A stretch of DNA of 64,000 nt from Paenibacillus taichungensis (GTDB lineage Bacteria > Bacillota > Bacilli > Paenibacillales > Paenibacillaceae), in assembly GCF_013359905.1 (NCBI RefSeq), contig NZ_JABMCC010000114.1:28184-92183 (forward strand). Reading direction: 5' to 3'. The notes beneath the pieces were generated by a model. The model saw nothing but the letters and a program-made list of their open reading frames with translations. It did not search any database and was not told the DNA's origin. This document shows, in pieces, positions 8,842 to 17,319 of this stretch; position 1 is the first letter of the stretch; each line of letters starts with the position of its first letter. The position numbers were made by a program, and so were the translations under genes.

Positions 8842-10032
8842 CTAAATCAGCTTCATTTCCTTGCCAACTTTCTCATAAACGGAGATCACCTGATCGAGCA
8901 TCTCCTTGGTATGGGCAGCTGTCGGCATGTTACGTATTCTTCCGGTTCCCTTCGGAACTGTCGGAAACAGGATTGCCTTGGCGTAAACGCCTTCTTCATA
9001 GAGCCGTTTGCTGAACTGTTGGGTGGTTACTTCATCGCCAATGATACAAGGTGTGATCGGCGTTTCGCTTTGGCCTACATCATATCCAAGCAGGCTCAAG
9101 CCATTTTTCAATTTATTGCCGTTCTCCCACAGCTTCTCGATCAGTTCTTTGTCATTCATCAAAATGTCGACAGAAGCGCTGCAAGAAGCGATTACAGCCG
9201 GAGGTAGCGATGTCGAGAACAGAAACGGACGGCTTCTCAGCTTCAACCATTCGATCAGTTGTTTTTTACCCGCCACATAACCTCCGACAACGCCGATCGC
9301 CTTGGAAAGAGTACCAATTTGAAAGTCAATGCGGTCGGACAATCCAAAATGCTTCACGGTTCCCGCACCTGCTCCGAGAACGCCCGAACCGTGGGCATCA
9401 TCCACATAAGTAATCAGATCGAATTCTTCTGCTATTTTCACGATTTCGGGCAGCTTTGCTATATCACCATCCATGGAGAAAACCCCGTCGGTGATGACCA
9501 TAATTTTATGGTACTGACCGGATTCCTTGGCATCTTTCGCCTGCTGTCTTAAATCATTCATATCCGAATGCTTAAAGCGAATCACCTTGGCTCTCGACAG
9601 GCGGCAACCATCAATAATCGAAGCGTGGTTCAGCTCATCAGATAAAATCGCATCATGCTGGTCCATTACCGCGGATATAGCAGCCATATTGCAGTTAAAT
9701 CCCGATTGATACACGATAACGGCTTCCGTTTTTTTGAAACGGGCCAGTTTTTCTTCAAGCTCAATATGAAGATCCATCGTACCATTAATGGTTCTCACAG
9801 CCCCTGCGCCTGCCCCGTATGTCTGCGACGCCTTAACTGAAGCATCAATCAGGCGGTGATCTGTTGCCAGTCCCAAATAGTTATTGGAAGACAAATTGAT
9901 TAGGGACTTTCCGTCGATACGAATAACAGGACCATTTGCACCCTGCAGCGTGTCGATGACGTTATATAGACCTTTAGTCTTTAGATCCTCGATGTTCGAA
10001 ATTAAAAATTGGTCCAATGCTTGACTTGACAT
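8842..10032 (-). CDS. kbl: Glycine C-acetyltransferase (2-amino-3-ketobutyrate CoA ligase)
   Basis: 396 residues, the full length of this PLP-dependent alpha-oxoamine synthase family. YVDDAHGSG (D211 contacts the PLP ring nitrogen) and TLSKAIGVVGGY (K244, the Schiff-base lysine) are intact, as are NNYLGL and GSGGVR-like GAGAGAVR. It cleaves 2-amino-3-ketobutyrate with CoA to glycine and acetyl-CoA. It is the first gene of the pair with the threonine dehydrogenase and the pairing supports Kbl over BioF. The ATG at 10032 has GAGGAGGGAATG directly upstream. Confidence 0.93.
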   Translation of the reverse strand: MSSQALDQFLISNIEDLKTKGLYNVIDTLQGANGPVIRIDGKSLINLSSNNYLGLATDHRLIDASVKASQTYGAGAGAVRTINGTMDLHIELEEKLARFKKTEAVIVYQSGFNCNMAAISAVMDQHDAILSDELNHASIIDGCRLSRAKVIRFKHSDMNDLRQQAKDAKESGQYHKIMVITDGVFSMDGDIAKLPEIVKIAEEFDLITYVDDAHGSGVLGAGAGTVKHFGLSDRIDFQIGTLSKAIGVVGGYVAGKKQLIEWLKLRSRPFLFSTSLPPAVIASCSASVDILMNDKELIEKLWENGNKLKNGLSLLGYDVGQSETPITPCIIGDEVTTQQFSKRLYEEGVYAKAILFPTVPKGTGRIRNMPTAAHTKEMLDQVISVYEKVGKEMKLI

Positions 10033-10194
10033 TCCATTCCCTCCTCGATATACGTATGTCCTCGTACAGGAGACATAGTATTCTTTAAAAAAACCCTGTT
10101 ATAAAAGGAGTTAAACTAATTTCAATGTATCATCTTTTTTATTTTTTGTACACATGTGGAGGACAAAAAAATAAAAATATCCGCACGAAAACAT

Positions 10195-10228
10195 AGCGAT
10201 TGCTTCCCCATTTCCGGAAGCAATCGCT
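10195..10228. terminator. Perfect 13-bp hairpin upstream of kbl
   Basis: AGCGATTGCTTCC, an 8-base loop, then GGAAGCAATCGCT. There is no T-run of note on either side, so it may be a transcript-end or protein-binding structure rather than a classical terminator. Confidence 0.45.
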
Positions 10229-10358
10229 ACTAAATCTTTGCTTGATACAAACGAAGTTCTGGTCGAAGAAGCGAAAGTATTTCGAAATAGATTTGTATTT
10301 TCATCTGGACAAACAATTAAGTGGGTTGGAAAGAAATATGTGTTCCGGCGTGAAAACT

Positions 10359-10410
10359 ATTTAGATCAACATCAAATCGGAAATGACTCAATGTTCTTGT
10401 CCTTGGCTCA
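10359..10410 (+). repeat. Dispersed repeat, short copy
   Basis: TATTTAGATCAACATCAAAT begins the 5' module, followed by CGGAAATGACTCA and the core ATGTTCTTGTCC (10391-10402) with TTGGCTCA. Compare the full copies at 16168, 22715 and 63007. Confidence 0.6.
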
Positions 10411-10576
10411 ACGCGAACATGTCGATTCTAGCCAACGTACGTCCTAATGGTAGTGTGTGATGGGCCGAGCGTTCTCTCTTCATCAACGGAGCTCGCTTCG
10501 AATTCATGCTAGTTGGATTTTCAGGCGTCTTCCTTACTGTACTCAGCAATTTTCATGTGGTTTCAGAATGTTTATT

Positions 10577-10655
10577 TACGGTACTTAACTAATCGGTAAT
10601 GGGAACAGGTTCTTATCCATTTCGGTAATCGAACTATGTTCTTGTCCTCCGACAA
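10577..10655 (+). repeat. Dispersed repeat, copy with two cores
   Basis: TAATCGGTAATGGGAACAGG with core TTCTTATCC, then TTTCGGTAATCGAACT with core ATGTTCTTGTCC (10636-10647) and TCCGAC. It lies 200 bases downstream of the lipoprotein stop. Confidence 0.6.
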
Positions 10656-10787
10656 CTAAGCAATTGTTGTCGCCGTTCACCTAGAATTATTTTATCAAGC
10701 TAAAAGAGTTCTGAAATTAAGTGGTCCACACTTGCTAGAACGTTGAAAGTTCGTTCAAAACTTCTATTTTTGATTCGTTATATAAGA

Positions 10788-10817
10788 AAATACCTGCCCT
10801 CTCACAGGCAGGTATTT
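10788..10817 (-). terminator. Terminator of the two-component/lipoprotein operon
   Basis: AAATACCTGCC and GGCAGGTATTT form an 11-bp stem; on the minus strand it runs into TTTTCTTATA, 40 bases after the lipoprotein stop. Confidence 0.8.
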
Positions 10818-10854
10818 AAATCGTATAATATCTTACCAACATCGATACTAATTA

Positions 10855-11559
10855 TTAGTCCAAAAGGCTGTAGATCTGAATGCTCTCCACCTTGGCATCT
10901 TTGATATGAAACGACATCACATCCACATAATTGGATGGCTCGTAACGGAAGTCATCCTCCTCATTAGCGGCTCCATCACCAAGCAGTTTCCCCTCAGGGT
11001 AGGCGTCTTTGAGTGTATCCAGGCTATCTCCTGCTTTAATGTTTCGCACTGTCGCATACTTAGGATCTGTAATTTCGATATGAAAGATGGAGTCTTGTTT
11101 CCCCTCCGGTATACTGATAGTTTTAATCTCCAGACCAGGATACGTATAAACCTTTTCTGTAAAACCGATTAACGTATCCATGTTTGTTCCATCGTCAGCA
11201 CTGTACGTATGAGATTTCACGTTATCCGGTTTGCCCAGCATCTGTTCCATCTGATCTTCATTCGCTGTATCCGAAATCGCAATGGTGTGCTCATTATAGA
11301 CAAAAGCAAGCTCCTTCAGCACCACATTGCCTTCCTTCTCCATCGAACCTTCTTTAATAGCTTCAGTACCCTTTTCTTCAGAACTTTCGGAAGCAGGCGC
11401 ATTAGCATTTGTTGCACCTTCGCCGGTGTTCTGTTCATTTGCTGTGTTCTGTCCGGTTGCTGGAGATGTAGCTTCACTAGATTGACAGCCCGTTAATGCC
11501 ACCGTTAGTAAAGCACCTAGTACGATAAAACCTGCAGCTTTCTTTGTTAATTTCATCAT
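10855..11559 (-). CDS. Predicted lipoprotein linked to a two-component system
   Basis: 234 residues. The N-terminus has a lysine-rich start, a hydrophobic segment and the lipobox LTGC (cysteine near residue 25), so it is exported and lipid-anchored. A linker rich in N, A, T, E and G follows (about residues 26-75). The C-terminal domain (about 80-234) is a small unassigned fold with FVYNEHTIAISDTANEDQ and two repeats of the style 'MLGKPDNVKSHTY...YPGLEIKTI' and 'AGDSLDTLKDAYPEGKLL', which look like tandem modules. It is the third gene after a response regulator and kinase and may be a sensor accessory or an output of that system. GGAGGG precedes the paired ATG ATG; the second (11556) has the better spacing. 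Confidence 0.75.
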   Translation of the reverse strand: MMKLTKKAAGFIVLGALLTVALTGCQSSEATSPATGQNTANEQNTGEGATNANAPASESSEEKGTEAIKEGSMEKEGNVVLKELAFVYNEHTIAISDTANEDQMEQMLGKPDNVKSHTYSADDGTNMDTLIGFTEKVYTYPGLEIKTISIPEGKQDSIFHIEITDPKYATVRNIKAGDSLDTLKDAYPEGKLLGDGAANEEDDFRYEPSNYVDVMSFHIKDAKVESIQIYSLLD

Positions 11560-11672
11560 GATCCCTCCATAAATGTGTGATTTCTTCTTATGAAGTGATT
11601 ATAAAAAAAGCATTTGTTAGTCTCATAACAGAATTGTATCAATCTTGTAACGTTAACTATTTAAGCGAGTGT

Positions 11673-13100
11673 TTACGCACGGGGTAACACAATCGTAACG
11701 GTCGTTCCTTCTCCGATTTGACTTTCCATGTCGATATATCCATTAAACCGCTCTACAATCTCTTTGCAAATCGAAATTCCAAGACCTGAACCGTTCGCTG
11801 TGCTTGCATTTTTCGCCCGGTAAAAGCGTTCCTGCACTCGCTCCAGCTCATCGCCCGCGATACCGATCCCTTGATCACGTATCCGTATAACTACCTCGCT
11901 TGGCGTATGTTCCAACTTTAATTCGATTAGCGATGGACTGCCTGAATATTTGATGGCATTGTCCACAAGGTTGACGATCGCATGGGACATCAGCATTGGA
12001 TTCACGTTGGCGTGGACTCTTGTCAGAAGCTTATCCTCCAGTTCCACTTCCGCCTCTCTGAACATAATCTCGATTCCTTTATCTTTAGCCTTGGCACCCA
12101 TACTCGTAGCAACTTGCTGAATCAGTTCGTTTATTTCCGTCTTCTCGACTTCCAGTTCGTTAGAACCAGCCTTGTCGAATCGGGATAGCAACAACAATTC
12201 ATTAATCAAGCGCGTCAGCCGATCTGATTCCTGCAGCAGATGAGCATAGATTTTTTGCAGTTCCTTGTTCTCGTTCTCCCCTTCAACCAAGTACTGAGAG
12301 AAACCACGAATTGCTGCCAAGGGTGTTTTTAACTCGTGAGATACGTTGGAGACAAATTGTTTCTGGTACTGAATGTAATCATGAAGCTGCCGCCCCATGG
12401 AATCCAGCCCATCTGCCAGCATGCCCAGCTCATCCTTCCGGTTTAGTTGAACTCTCCGAAACTCCTGTTTAGAGAAACTTTGTGCAGCGCCAAGCAACAG
12501 TTTAATCGGCTTGGTTGTGTTGCGGGCAATCCACAGACTGGATAACGTAATCAGTATAATAAATCCGCCTGCGCCGACAAACAGGATAAAACGGATTTGA
12601 TCCATAATCGCATAAAAGTAGGAAATGTCCTCCACGAATTCATACACATAGGCGTTTTCGTAGAATTGATCCTGAATGGGCGTCGCAAAATAAAGCAGAT
12701 GATCTTCCGTGACGGTGTAGGCATAACTGCCGCTCAGTGCTTTCTCTATATTTTTGTCAAAAATAAGCGGTTTGCCATCATTAATGATGATGCCATCCAC
12801 AGCCAGGCCGAGCAACTGCTTGGAGCTGTCATAGATACGTACTTCCTTGCCTGAAGCTTTCAGCTTCTCCAGAGCAAGTCTGACAATTTCCTTCGTCTGG
12901 GGCTCACCTGACGATGACCTATGCTGTGCCAACACCTCACGGAAGGACAACTCCGACAGATCTGCCTTCTCCATCATCTGTTTCTCAATGGTAATGAAGC
13001 TGTAGTAATCGATAGCTTTATTTACCGCAAAAATGATGATGCCAAAAGACAGCACGGAGAAAAATAAATAATTCAGCAGTAACCGGGTTGCATACTTCAG
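11673..13100 (-). CDS. Membrane sensor histidine kinase (HAMP-HisKA-HATPase), likely CTG start
   Basis: One membrane segment at the N-terminus, an extracellular sensor of about 130 residues, a second segment (about FILFVGAGGFIILITLSSLW), HAMP (RNTTKPIKLL), HisKA with FVSNVSHELKTPLAAIRGF, and HATPase with NLVDNAIKYSG, DQGIGI and GSGLGISI. The first standard start, GTG at 13055, has no ribosome binding site and cuts into the first membrane helix. The frame is open upstream: a CTG at 13100 reads LKYATRLLLNYLFFSVLSFG, has GGAGGTGG seven bases before it and overlaps the regulator stop as CTGA. I therefore place the start there; that is inference. Partner of the OmpR-type regulator upstream. Confidence 0.85.
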   Translation of the reverse strand: MKYATRLLLNYLFFSVLSFGIIIFAVNKAIDYYSFITIEKQMMEKADLSELSFREVLAQHRSSSGEPQTKEIVRLALEKLKASGKEVRIYDSSKQLLGLAVDGIIINDGKPLIFDKNIEKALSGSYAYTVTEDHLLYFATPIQDQFYENAYVYEFVEDISYFYAIMDQIRFILFVGAGGFIILITLSSLWIARNTTKPIKLLLGAAQSFSKQEFRRVQLNRKDELGMLADGLDSMGRQLHDYIQYQKQFVSNVSHELKTPLAAIRGFSQYLVEGENENKELQKIYAHLLQESDRLTRLINELLLLSRFDKAGSNELEVEKTEINELIQQVATSMGAKAKDKGIEIMFREAEVELEDKLLTRVHANVNPMLMSHAIVNLVDNAIKYSGSPSLIELKLEHTPSEVVIRIRDQGIGIAGDELERVQERFYRAKNASTANGSGLGISICKEIVERFNGYIDMESQIGEGTTVTIVLPRA

Positions 13101-13804
13101 GCTTCGCCACCTCCAAGTTGATAGCCAAATCCATAGATCGTCCTGAAGTACTTTGGTTCGTCCGCGTTATCCTCCAACTTCTTCCGTAATCGCATGATGG
13201 TCATATCCACACTGCGACTATCTCCCATAAAGTCATATCCCCATCCGATCTGCAGCAGCTCATCCCGGGTAAAGATTTTTTCTGGCCTTTTCAGTAACGT
13301 TTCCAGAATTTTAAACTCTTTGGCCGTTAAAGACACGGGTACACCGTTTTTCATCACTCTTCGGCTCTCCAGGTCAAAAGTCAGCTCTTCATGAATGATA
13401 CGTGTCGATTGTACTTCTGTCCCTTCACTTGTGTCCTCCCTGCTCTCGTTTCTTCTCAGAATCACCTTGATTCGAGCGAGCAATTCACGATTGTCAAAGG
13501 GTTTCGTCATGTAATCTTCCGCCCCTAGCTCTAGTCCCAACACCTTGTCGATTACCTCATTTTTGGCAGAGAGCATGATCACAGGAACGGCGCGTTTCCC
13601 GGTGATTTCCTTGCACAAGTCATATCCGGAGCAGTCTGGCAGCATCAGATCAAGTACCACTAAATCGGGTTGAAAAGACTCGAGCAGCTGCAGGCCCATT
13701 TTGCCATCCTCTGCGGTCTGCACATCGTAGTTTTCTCGTCTTAGCACCAGCTCAATTAAATCTCGAATTGCGATTTCATCATCAATGACTAGGATTCTCT
13801 TCAA
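13097..13804 (-). CDS. OmpR/PhoB-family response regulator
   Basis: Receiver domain (about residues 1-115; DD near the start, phospho-acceptor in PDLVVLDLMLP, lysine in TKPF) followed by a winged-helix DNA-binding domain (LTAKEFKILETLLKRP, RSVDMTIMRLRKKLE, IYGFGYQL). An open frame extends to 13843, but a TTG at 13804 preceded by AGGGGTGTACAT gives the usual N-terminus LKRILVIDDE. The histidine kinase follows with a 4-base overlap. The GlsB-type membrane protein is transcribed away from the same intergenic region, so it may be a target. Confidence 0.9.
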   Translation of the reverse strand: MKRILVIDDEIAIRDLIELVLRRENYDVQTAEDGKMGLQLLESFQPDLVVLDLMLPDCSGYDLCKEITGKRAVPVIMLSAKNEVIDKVLGLELGAEDYMTKPFDNRELLARIKVILRRNESREDTSEGTEVQSTRIIHEELTFDLESRRVMKNGVPVSLTAKEFKILETLLKRPEKIFTRDELLQIGWGYDFMGDSRSVDMTIMRLRKKLEDNADEPKYFRTIYGFGYQLGGGEA

Positions 13805-13962
13805 ATGTACACCCCTATCTAGCCTTGTTTTCACCAGCTTCAATCATCATTTATCCTCATCTTAGCACAGGCACTTTAGATTCCTCCACCAACTGGAAGA
13901 TGAGGTATATTCCAATGAGCCCAACATAACTTGTAATAAACCCGAAGAAAGGAGAACAATCC

Positions 13963-14220
13963 ATGGATCTGCTCTGGGTACTCATTGTTGGTGGACTTAT
14001 CGGCTGGTTAAGCGGCAACTTGATTGGGCGGGACGTACCGGGCGGTGTACTTGGAAACATTATTGCGGGTTTTATCGGTTCCTGGTTAGGAACGGAATTG
14101 CTGGGACCAAGGGGGCCGGTGATTGGCGGATTTCATATTATTCCAGCCATTGTTGGCTCGATTATTGCCCTGCTCATCTTCTTCGCTCTGGCACGCGGTG
14201 GAGCCTTCCGAAGACGTTAA
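13963..14220 (+). CDS. GlsB/YeaQ/YmgE family stress-response membrane protein, copy 1
   Basis: 85 residues with three hydrophobic stretches: DLLWVLIVGGLIGWLSG, GGVLGNIIAGFIGSWLG and IIPAIVGSIIALLIFFALA, ending GAFRRR. The glycine-rich first and second helices (GGLIGWLSG, IIAGFIGSW) are typical of transglycosylase-associated/GlsB proteins, small inner-membrane proteins linked to envelope stress. Their biochemical role is unknown. GAAAGGAGAACAATCC precedes the ATG. An identical protein is encoded at 36996-37253. The gene is divergent from the OmpR-type regulator. Confidence 0.9.
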   Translation: MDLLWVLIVGGLIGWLSGNLIGRDVPGGVLGNIIAGFIGSWLGTELLGPRGPVIGGFHIIPAIVGSIIALLIFFALARGGAFRRR

Positions 14221-14304
14221 CAAAGAGAGGCGAAAACCGATACCGTCGTTCATTAGATATTTTTATAAAGATGCTGCCAGGGAATAAAGGTACAGGATAA
14301 ACAT

Positions 14305-14358
14305 AAAAGGACTGAAAGCATTCATCGATGTATGATGAACACTTACGGTCTTTTTTTA
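14305..14358. terminator. Terminator after GlsB copy 1
   Basis: AAAGGACTGAAAG...TTCATC and GATGAA...CTTACGGTCTTT form a long imperfect stem followed by seven T; it separates two convergent genes and can serve both strands. Confidence 0.7.
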
Positions 14359-14470
14359 TTGTTGTACTGATTTCATCCATTCTTTCAGTGCCTGAACAAC
14401 CTGCTGAAGCTGTTTCAATCCTGTAACCTTAGGCATGCTCTCACTCCCTTTTGCATCACGTCGGAGCCAA
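14356..14470 (-). pseudogene. 3' remnant of an unidentified gene, copy 1
   Basis: On the minus strand the C-terminal tail MPKVTGLKQLQQVVQALKEW-MKSVQQ-stop is readable, but nothing longer. The copy in the second duplication (37389-37660) preserves more of the same protein. Confidence 0.5.
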
Positions 14471-14570
14471 ATTGACCATGGTTACCACCCTTTATATTCA
14501 CTAATGTCGTGTTTTTCAGAAGATTGGGTCTGGCTTTTCCTCACGCTTCCCAGTTCAGAACACCATCAGA

Positions 14571-14606
14571 ACAAACAACGGACTAATGTTCTTATCCCTC
14601 GACCCT
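14571..14606 (+). repeat. Dispersed repeat, core only
   Basis: ACAACGGACTAATGTTCTTATCCCTCGAC: the core plus the 3' CTCGA, without hairpins, upstream of the DapA-like gene. Confidence 0.5.
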
Positions 14607-14773
14607 AATTAGTTTTTGGTCCATGTTCATGCAGGTTACCAATATGGCTACTATGAACTCATTCTGTAAATTGGCATATTAAACTTTATGTAAATTGGAC
14701 CTGTTGAATCATCCAATTTGATTTATAATTCGTTGATGTAATTCTTTACCTAATTATTAGAGGAGTGAGATTA

Positions 14774-15673
14774 ATGTTTCATGGACTATCTGCTTTTCCT
14801 TTAACCCCTATGAATGAGCAACATGTTAACGATAGAGAATTTGTGAACTTAATTCAACGTTTAGTTTCAGCAAGAGTGGACTCTATTGGGGTTCTGGGAT
14901 CAACAGGAAACTATGCCTATCTAAGTCGAATGGAACGATTGCGTGTCTTGCAGCTTGCTGTTAGTGCAGCTGAAAACACCCCCGTAATGACAAGTATCAG
15001 TGCATTACGCACACTTGATGTACTTCATTTAGCGGAAGATGCCCAAAAAGCAGGAGCTAGTGCGGTACTACTTGCTCCTGTTTCTTATCAAACACTGACG
15101 GATGAAGAAGTTTACCTATTGTATGAACAATGTACAAAGTCGCTCTCTATTCCACTTTGTGTGTATGATAATCCTGGAACTACGAAGTTTCATTTTACCG
15201 ATGAACTGCATGGTCGAATTGCTTCCCTTCCCCATGTGCGTTCCATTAAGATTCCTGGTGTGCCTTCTAACCTTGAAGCAGCCAACGTAAGGATTAACAA
15301 TCTTCGTGAGCTAGTTCCCTCACATGTTACGATCGGGGTAAGCGGTGATCCATTTGCAGCTACTGGCTTGAATGCAGGATGTGAACTATGGTACTCCGTT
15401 CTGGGTGGCTTATTTCCAAAGCTGTGTTTAAGAATGACTCAGGTCTCTCTGAAAGGTTATAGTGCGGAAGCTGATCAAATCTCCACACAAATAGAACCGA
15501 TTTGGTTGCTATTCCGCCAATACGGAAGTCTTCGTGTTATTTCTGCAGCTGCAGAAATCATGGGGTTAATTTCAAGTCCTAGTCTCCCTCTTCCTCTCCA
15601 GCCTCTCAATTCATCAGCAAGAGATCTCTTGAATTCATTTCTAATAGAAATCAGTTCAATGGAAGAATCTTAG
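14774..15673 (+). CDS. Dihydrodipicolinate synthase/N-acetylneuraminate lyase family protein
   Basis: 299 residues, the family length. It has the (beta/alpha)8 aldolase signatures: GVLGSTGNYAYLS near residue 45, LLAPVSYQTLT with the catalytic tyrosine, and SIKIPGVPSN with the Schiff-base lysine. Such enzymes condense or cleave pyruvate with an aldehyde. The residues outside the core do not identify it as DapA, and it stands alone, so a catabolic aldolase is as likely as lysine biosynthesis. A GTG at 14765 is in frame, but AGAGGAGT at 14759-14766 fits the ATG at 14774 much better. Confidence 0.85.
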   Translation: MFHGLSAFPLTPMNEQHVNDREFVNLIQRLVSARVDSIGVLGSTGNYAYLSRMERLRVLQLAVSAAENTPVMTSISALRTLDVLHLAEDAQKAGASAVLLAPVSYQTLTDEEVYLLYEQCTKSLSIPLCVYDNPGTTKFHFTDELHGRIASLPHVRSIKIPGVPSNLEAANVRINNLRELVPSHVTIGVSGDPFAATGLNAGCELWYSVLGGLFPKLCLRMTQVSLKGYSAEADQISTQIEPIWLLFRQYGSLRVISAAAEIMGLISSPSLPLPLQPLNSSARDLLNSFLIEISSMEES

Positions 15674-15774
15674 TAAGAGCCTTGTCAATCTGAAAAAGGT
15701 AACTTTTTATTAGTTAGTATCTTATTCTGAAACAGCAAACAAGATTTTTTATTTTTCTTTGTTAATGTATTAGG

Positions 15775-16087
15775 AGGACAACAAGATTTGGCTTGTAGCT
15801 GCAGTTGGGGCTGCGTTTTTCTTCGGCTTACGAGGTGTCTTATATCAATGGACATCTCAACGTTCTATTGATCGCAATTTCTTATTCATTGGGGTTTACA
15901 TCTCAAGCACCATTCTAGTTCTAATATTAAATCGATTATTAATCAGCCACGGAGGAAAGGTATACGGTTCGGACTATTATTGTTTTTTTTCATTCCTGGC
16001 TATCACATTCTCACATAAAGGTTAGGACTCGTAAGTGGTGTGGTTATTGCTCTATTTGGAGTAATTATTCTGAAATGGATGCAGTAA
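15775..16087 (+). pseudogene. Decayed EamA-like membrane transporter
   Basis: After AGGAGGACAACAAG the frame reads IWLVAAVGAAFFFGLRGVLY then QWTSQRSIDRNFLFIG and more hydrophobic sequence, stopping at 16024. A second frame then gives GLVSGVVIALFGVIILKW-MQ-stop, which is the end of the same kind of protein. The middle is missing and there is a frameshift. No standard start codon fits the ribosome binding site. It follows the DapA-like gene on the same strand and may once have been its transporter. Confidence 0.65.
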
Positions 16088-16167
16088 TACCTGATCAGCC
16101 ACAAGACTAAATCATTAATAAAACCTCAAAGGAGTTTACCCTCTATATTGAATTACTTACCGAAAAT

Positions 16168-16321
16168 ATTTAGATAATAATCCAATGGTAAATGATCTAT
16201 GTTCTTTTCAATTTCGGAAATCGGTACAAGTTCTTATCCTTGGCTCAGACATGAACTTGTACCGATCACAAAAAAGCCGCCAAATTAGCGACTTCATTGG
16301 GAATATGTTCTTGTCCCTCGA
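16168..16321 (+). repeat. Dispersed repeat, long copy
   Basis: TATTTAGATAATAATCCAAT module, first core, central 14-bp perfect hairpin ATCGGTACAAGTTC (16220-16233) with GAACTTGTACCGAT (16253-16266), second hairpin AAGCCGC/AGCGACTT, then the terminal core ATGTTCTTGTCCCTCGA. The second hairpin is followed by TTTTTT on the minus strand and lies downstream of the minus-strand TetR gene, so it may terminate it. Confidence 0.8.
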
Positions 16322-16508
16322 TATTACTGCAACAAAAAAACATTCTTTCTTATAACTGCGTGAAAAATATAAAAAACACCCGTTCAGGCTAGGCTATTGC
16401 ATAAGACAGCTTATACTTAAAAGAGACGATCCATCGAAAGTTTAGATTCTTGAACTTGAGTTGTCATCGATGATGCCCAGCTTTATTCCAATGTGCCAGT
16501 ACATCAGA

Positions 16509-17108
16509 TTAACTGATCTTTAAGCAGCATTCCTGCAAATAGGACGAGAAAATTTTTTTGTTCATCAGCATATGCTTGTTATCCCCATCCAACTTGCTGA
16601 GCAAAATCCCTCCCTCCAACAAGGAAAATGCAAATGATGCTAGCGCATCCACATCCAGATCCTCCTTTAACTCTCCAGCTTGAATGCCGTCACGAATAAT
16701 ACTTTTCATCATATCCAAGAAGTTATGCATCCCTTGCCTTGCCTGACCACAAAGCTCCAAATGAGTATCGTCACTTTCTACAGCTGTATTCTGCATGGGA
16801 CATCCACCAATAAATGGGGGGTCGTTGACGACATTCTCATAGACACGAAAAAAAGATAGCAACTTTCCTGACGCAGACTGCTCTTGATCGACCGCTTCAG
16901 AAAATTTACTGGCGACCATACTGGCCGCATAATTGTAGGCTTCAAGCGCTATCTCGTCTTTACTAGCAAAATGTCGATAAATGCCCCCCTTTTTAATTCC
17001 TGTGTCGGCAATAATATCGTTTAGCGATGTACCGGCATATCCTCTCTGGTTAAAAATTTCAGCCGATTTCATAATGATGTGTTTTCGTGTTCTGTCCCCT
17101 TTTTTCAT
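16509..17108 (-). CDS. TetR/AcrR family transcriptional regulator
   Basis: About 199 residues. N-terminal HTH (IIMKSAEIFNQRGYAGTSLN, then IKKGGIYRHFASKDEIALEA) and a C-terminal domain of the TetR_C type with GGCPMQNTAVES and a C-terminal helix pair. This GGCPMQN signature is found in regulators of electrophile- or quinone-responsive genes. An upstream ATG at 17120 is in frame, but GGAGGAGATC places the start at 17108. Divergent from gap; a 7-bp inverted repeat at 17143-17160 just upstream is the likely operator for autoregulation. Confidence 0.9.
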   Translation of the reverse strand: MKKGDRTRKHIIMKSAEIFNQRGYAGTSLNDIIADTGIKKGGIYRHFASKDEIALEAYNYAASMVASKFSEAVDQEQSASGKLLSFFRVYENVVNDPPFIGGCPMQNTAVESDDTHLELCGQARQGMHNFLDMMKSIIRDGIQAGELKEDLDVDALASFAFSLLEGGILLSKLDGDNKHMLMNKKIFSSYLQECCLKIS

Positions 17109-17142
17109 GATCTCCTCCATATGAACCGTATATTTGCTTTAA

Positions 17143-17160
17143 ACGAATTATCCAATTCGT
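17143..17160. promoter_or_regulatory. Operator candidate of the TetR gene at 16509
   Basis: ACGAATT-ATCC-AATTCGT, a perfect 7-bp inverted repeat 35 bases upstream of the TetR start. Confidence 0.5.
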
Positions 17161-17238
17161 CCTTGCAATTCACTAATATCATGCTAATATAAAGATACCT
17201 AACGGTCTCTTTTCACATTATACAATAAGCTATTCTAG

Positions 17239-17271
17239 AATGAAATAGCGCTGGGTCATTTTTATTTCATT
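17239..17271. promoter_or_regulatory. Inverted repeat upstream of gap
   Basis: AATGAAATA and TATTTCATT, nine perfect pairs separated by 15 bases, about 50 bases before the gap start. It could be a regulator site or a leader hairpin. Confidence 0.35.
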
Positions 17272-17319
17272 GTAGGCATTGGCTTGTTGGAATAAATAAA
17301 ACTTATAGGGGGATTTTCA

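Larger units (their letters stand above)
10033..10854. other. Long intergenic region with hairpin and dispersed repeats
   Basis: This 822-base stretch holds the promoter side of kbl, a perfect 13-bp hairpin (10195-10228), two or three degenerate copies of the dispersed repeat (10359-10410 and 10577-10655) and the terminator of the lipoprotein operon (10788-10817). A 69-codon open frame at 10238-10447 runs through the repeat, has no ribosome binding site and is not believed to be a gene. Confidence 0.6.
13842..14473. repeat. Segmental duplication, copy 1 (GlsB locus)
   Basis: About 630 bases starting AATCATCATTTA and ending GAGCCAAATTGA are repeated with high identity at 36875-37508. Both copies hold the GlsB-type gene, its terminator and the 3' end of a convergent broken gene. 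The coding part differs only at synonymous sites. Confidence 0.9.

Noticed and set aside
10238..10447. 69-codon open frame in the kbl upstream region
   Set aside because: Runs through a degenerate repeat copy, no ribosome binding site, no family; treated as chance.
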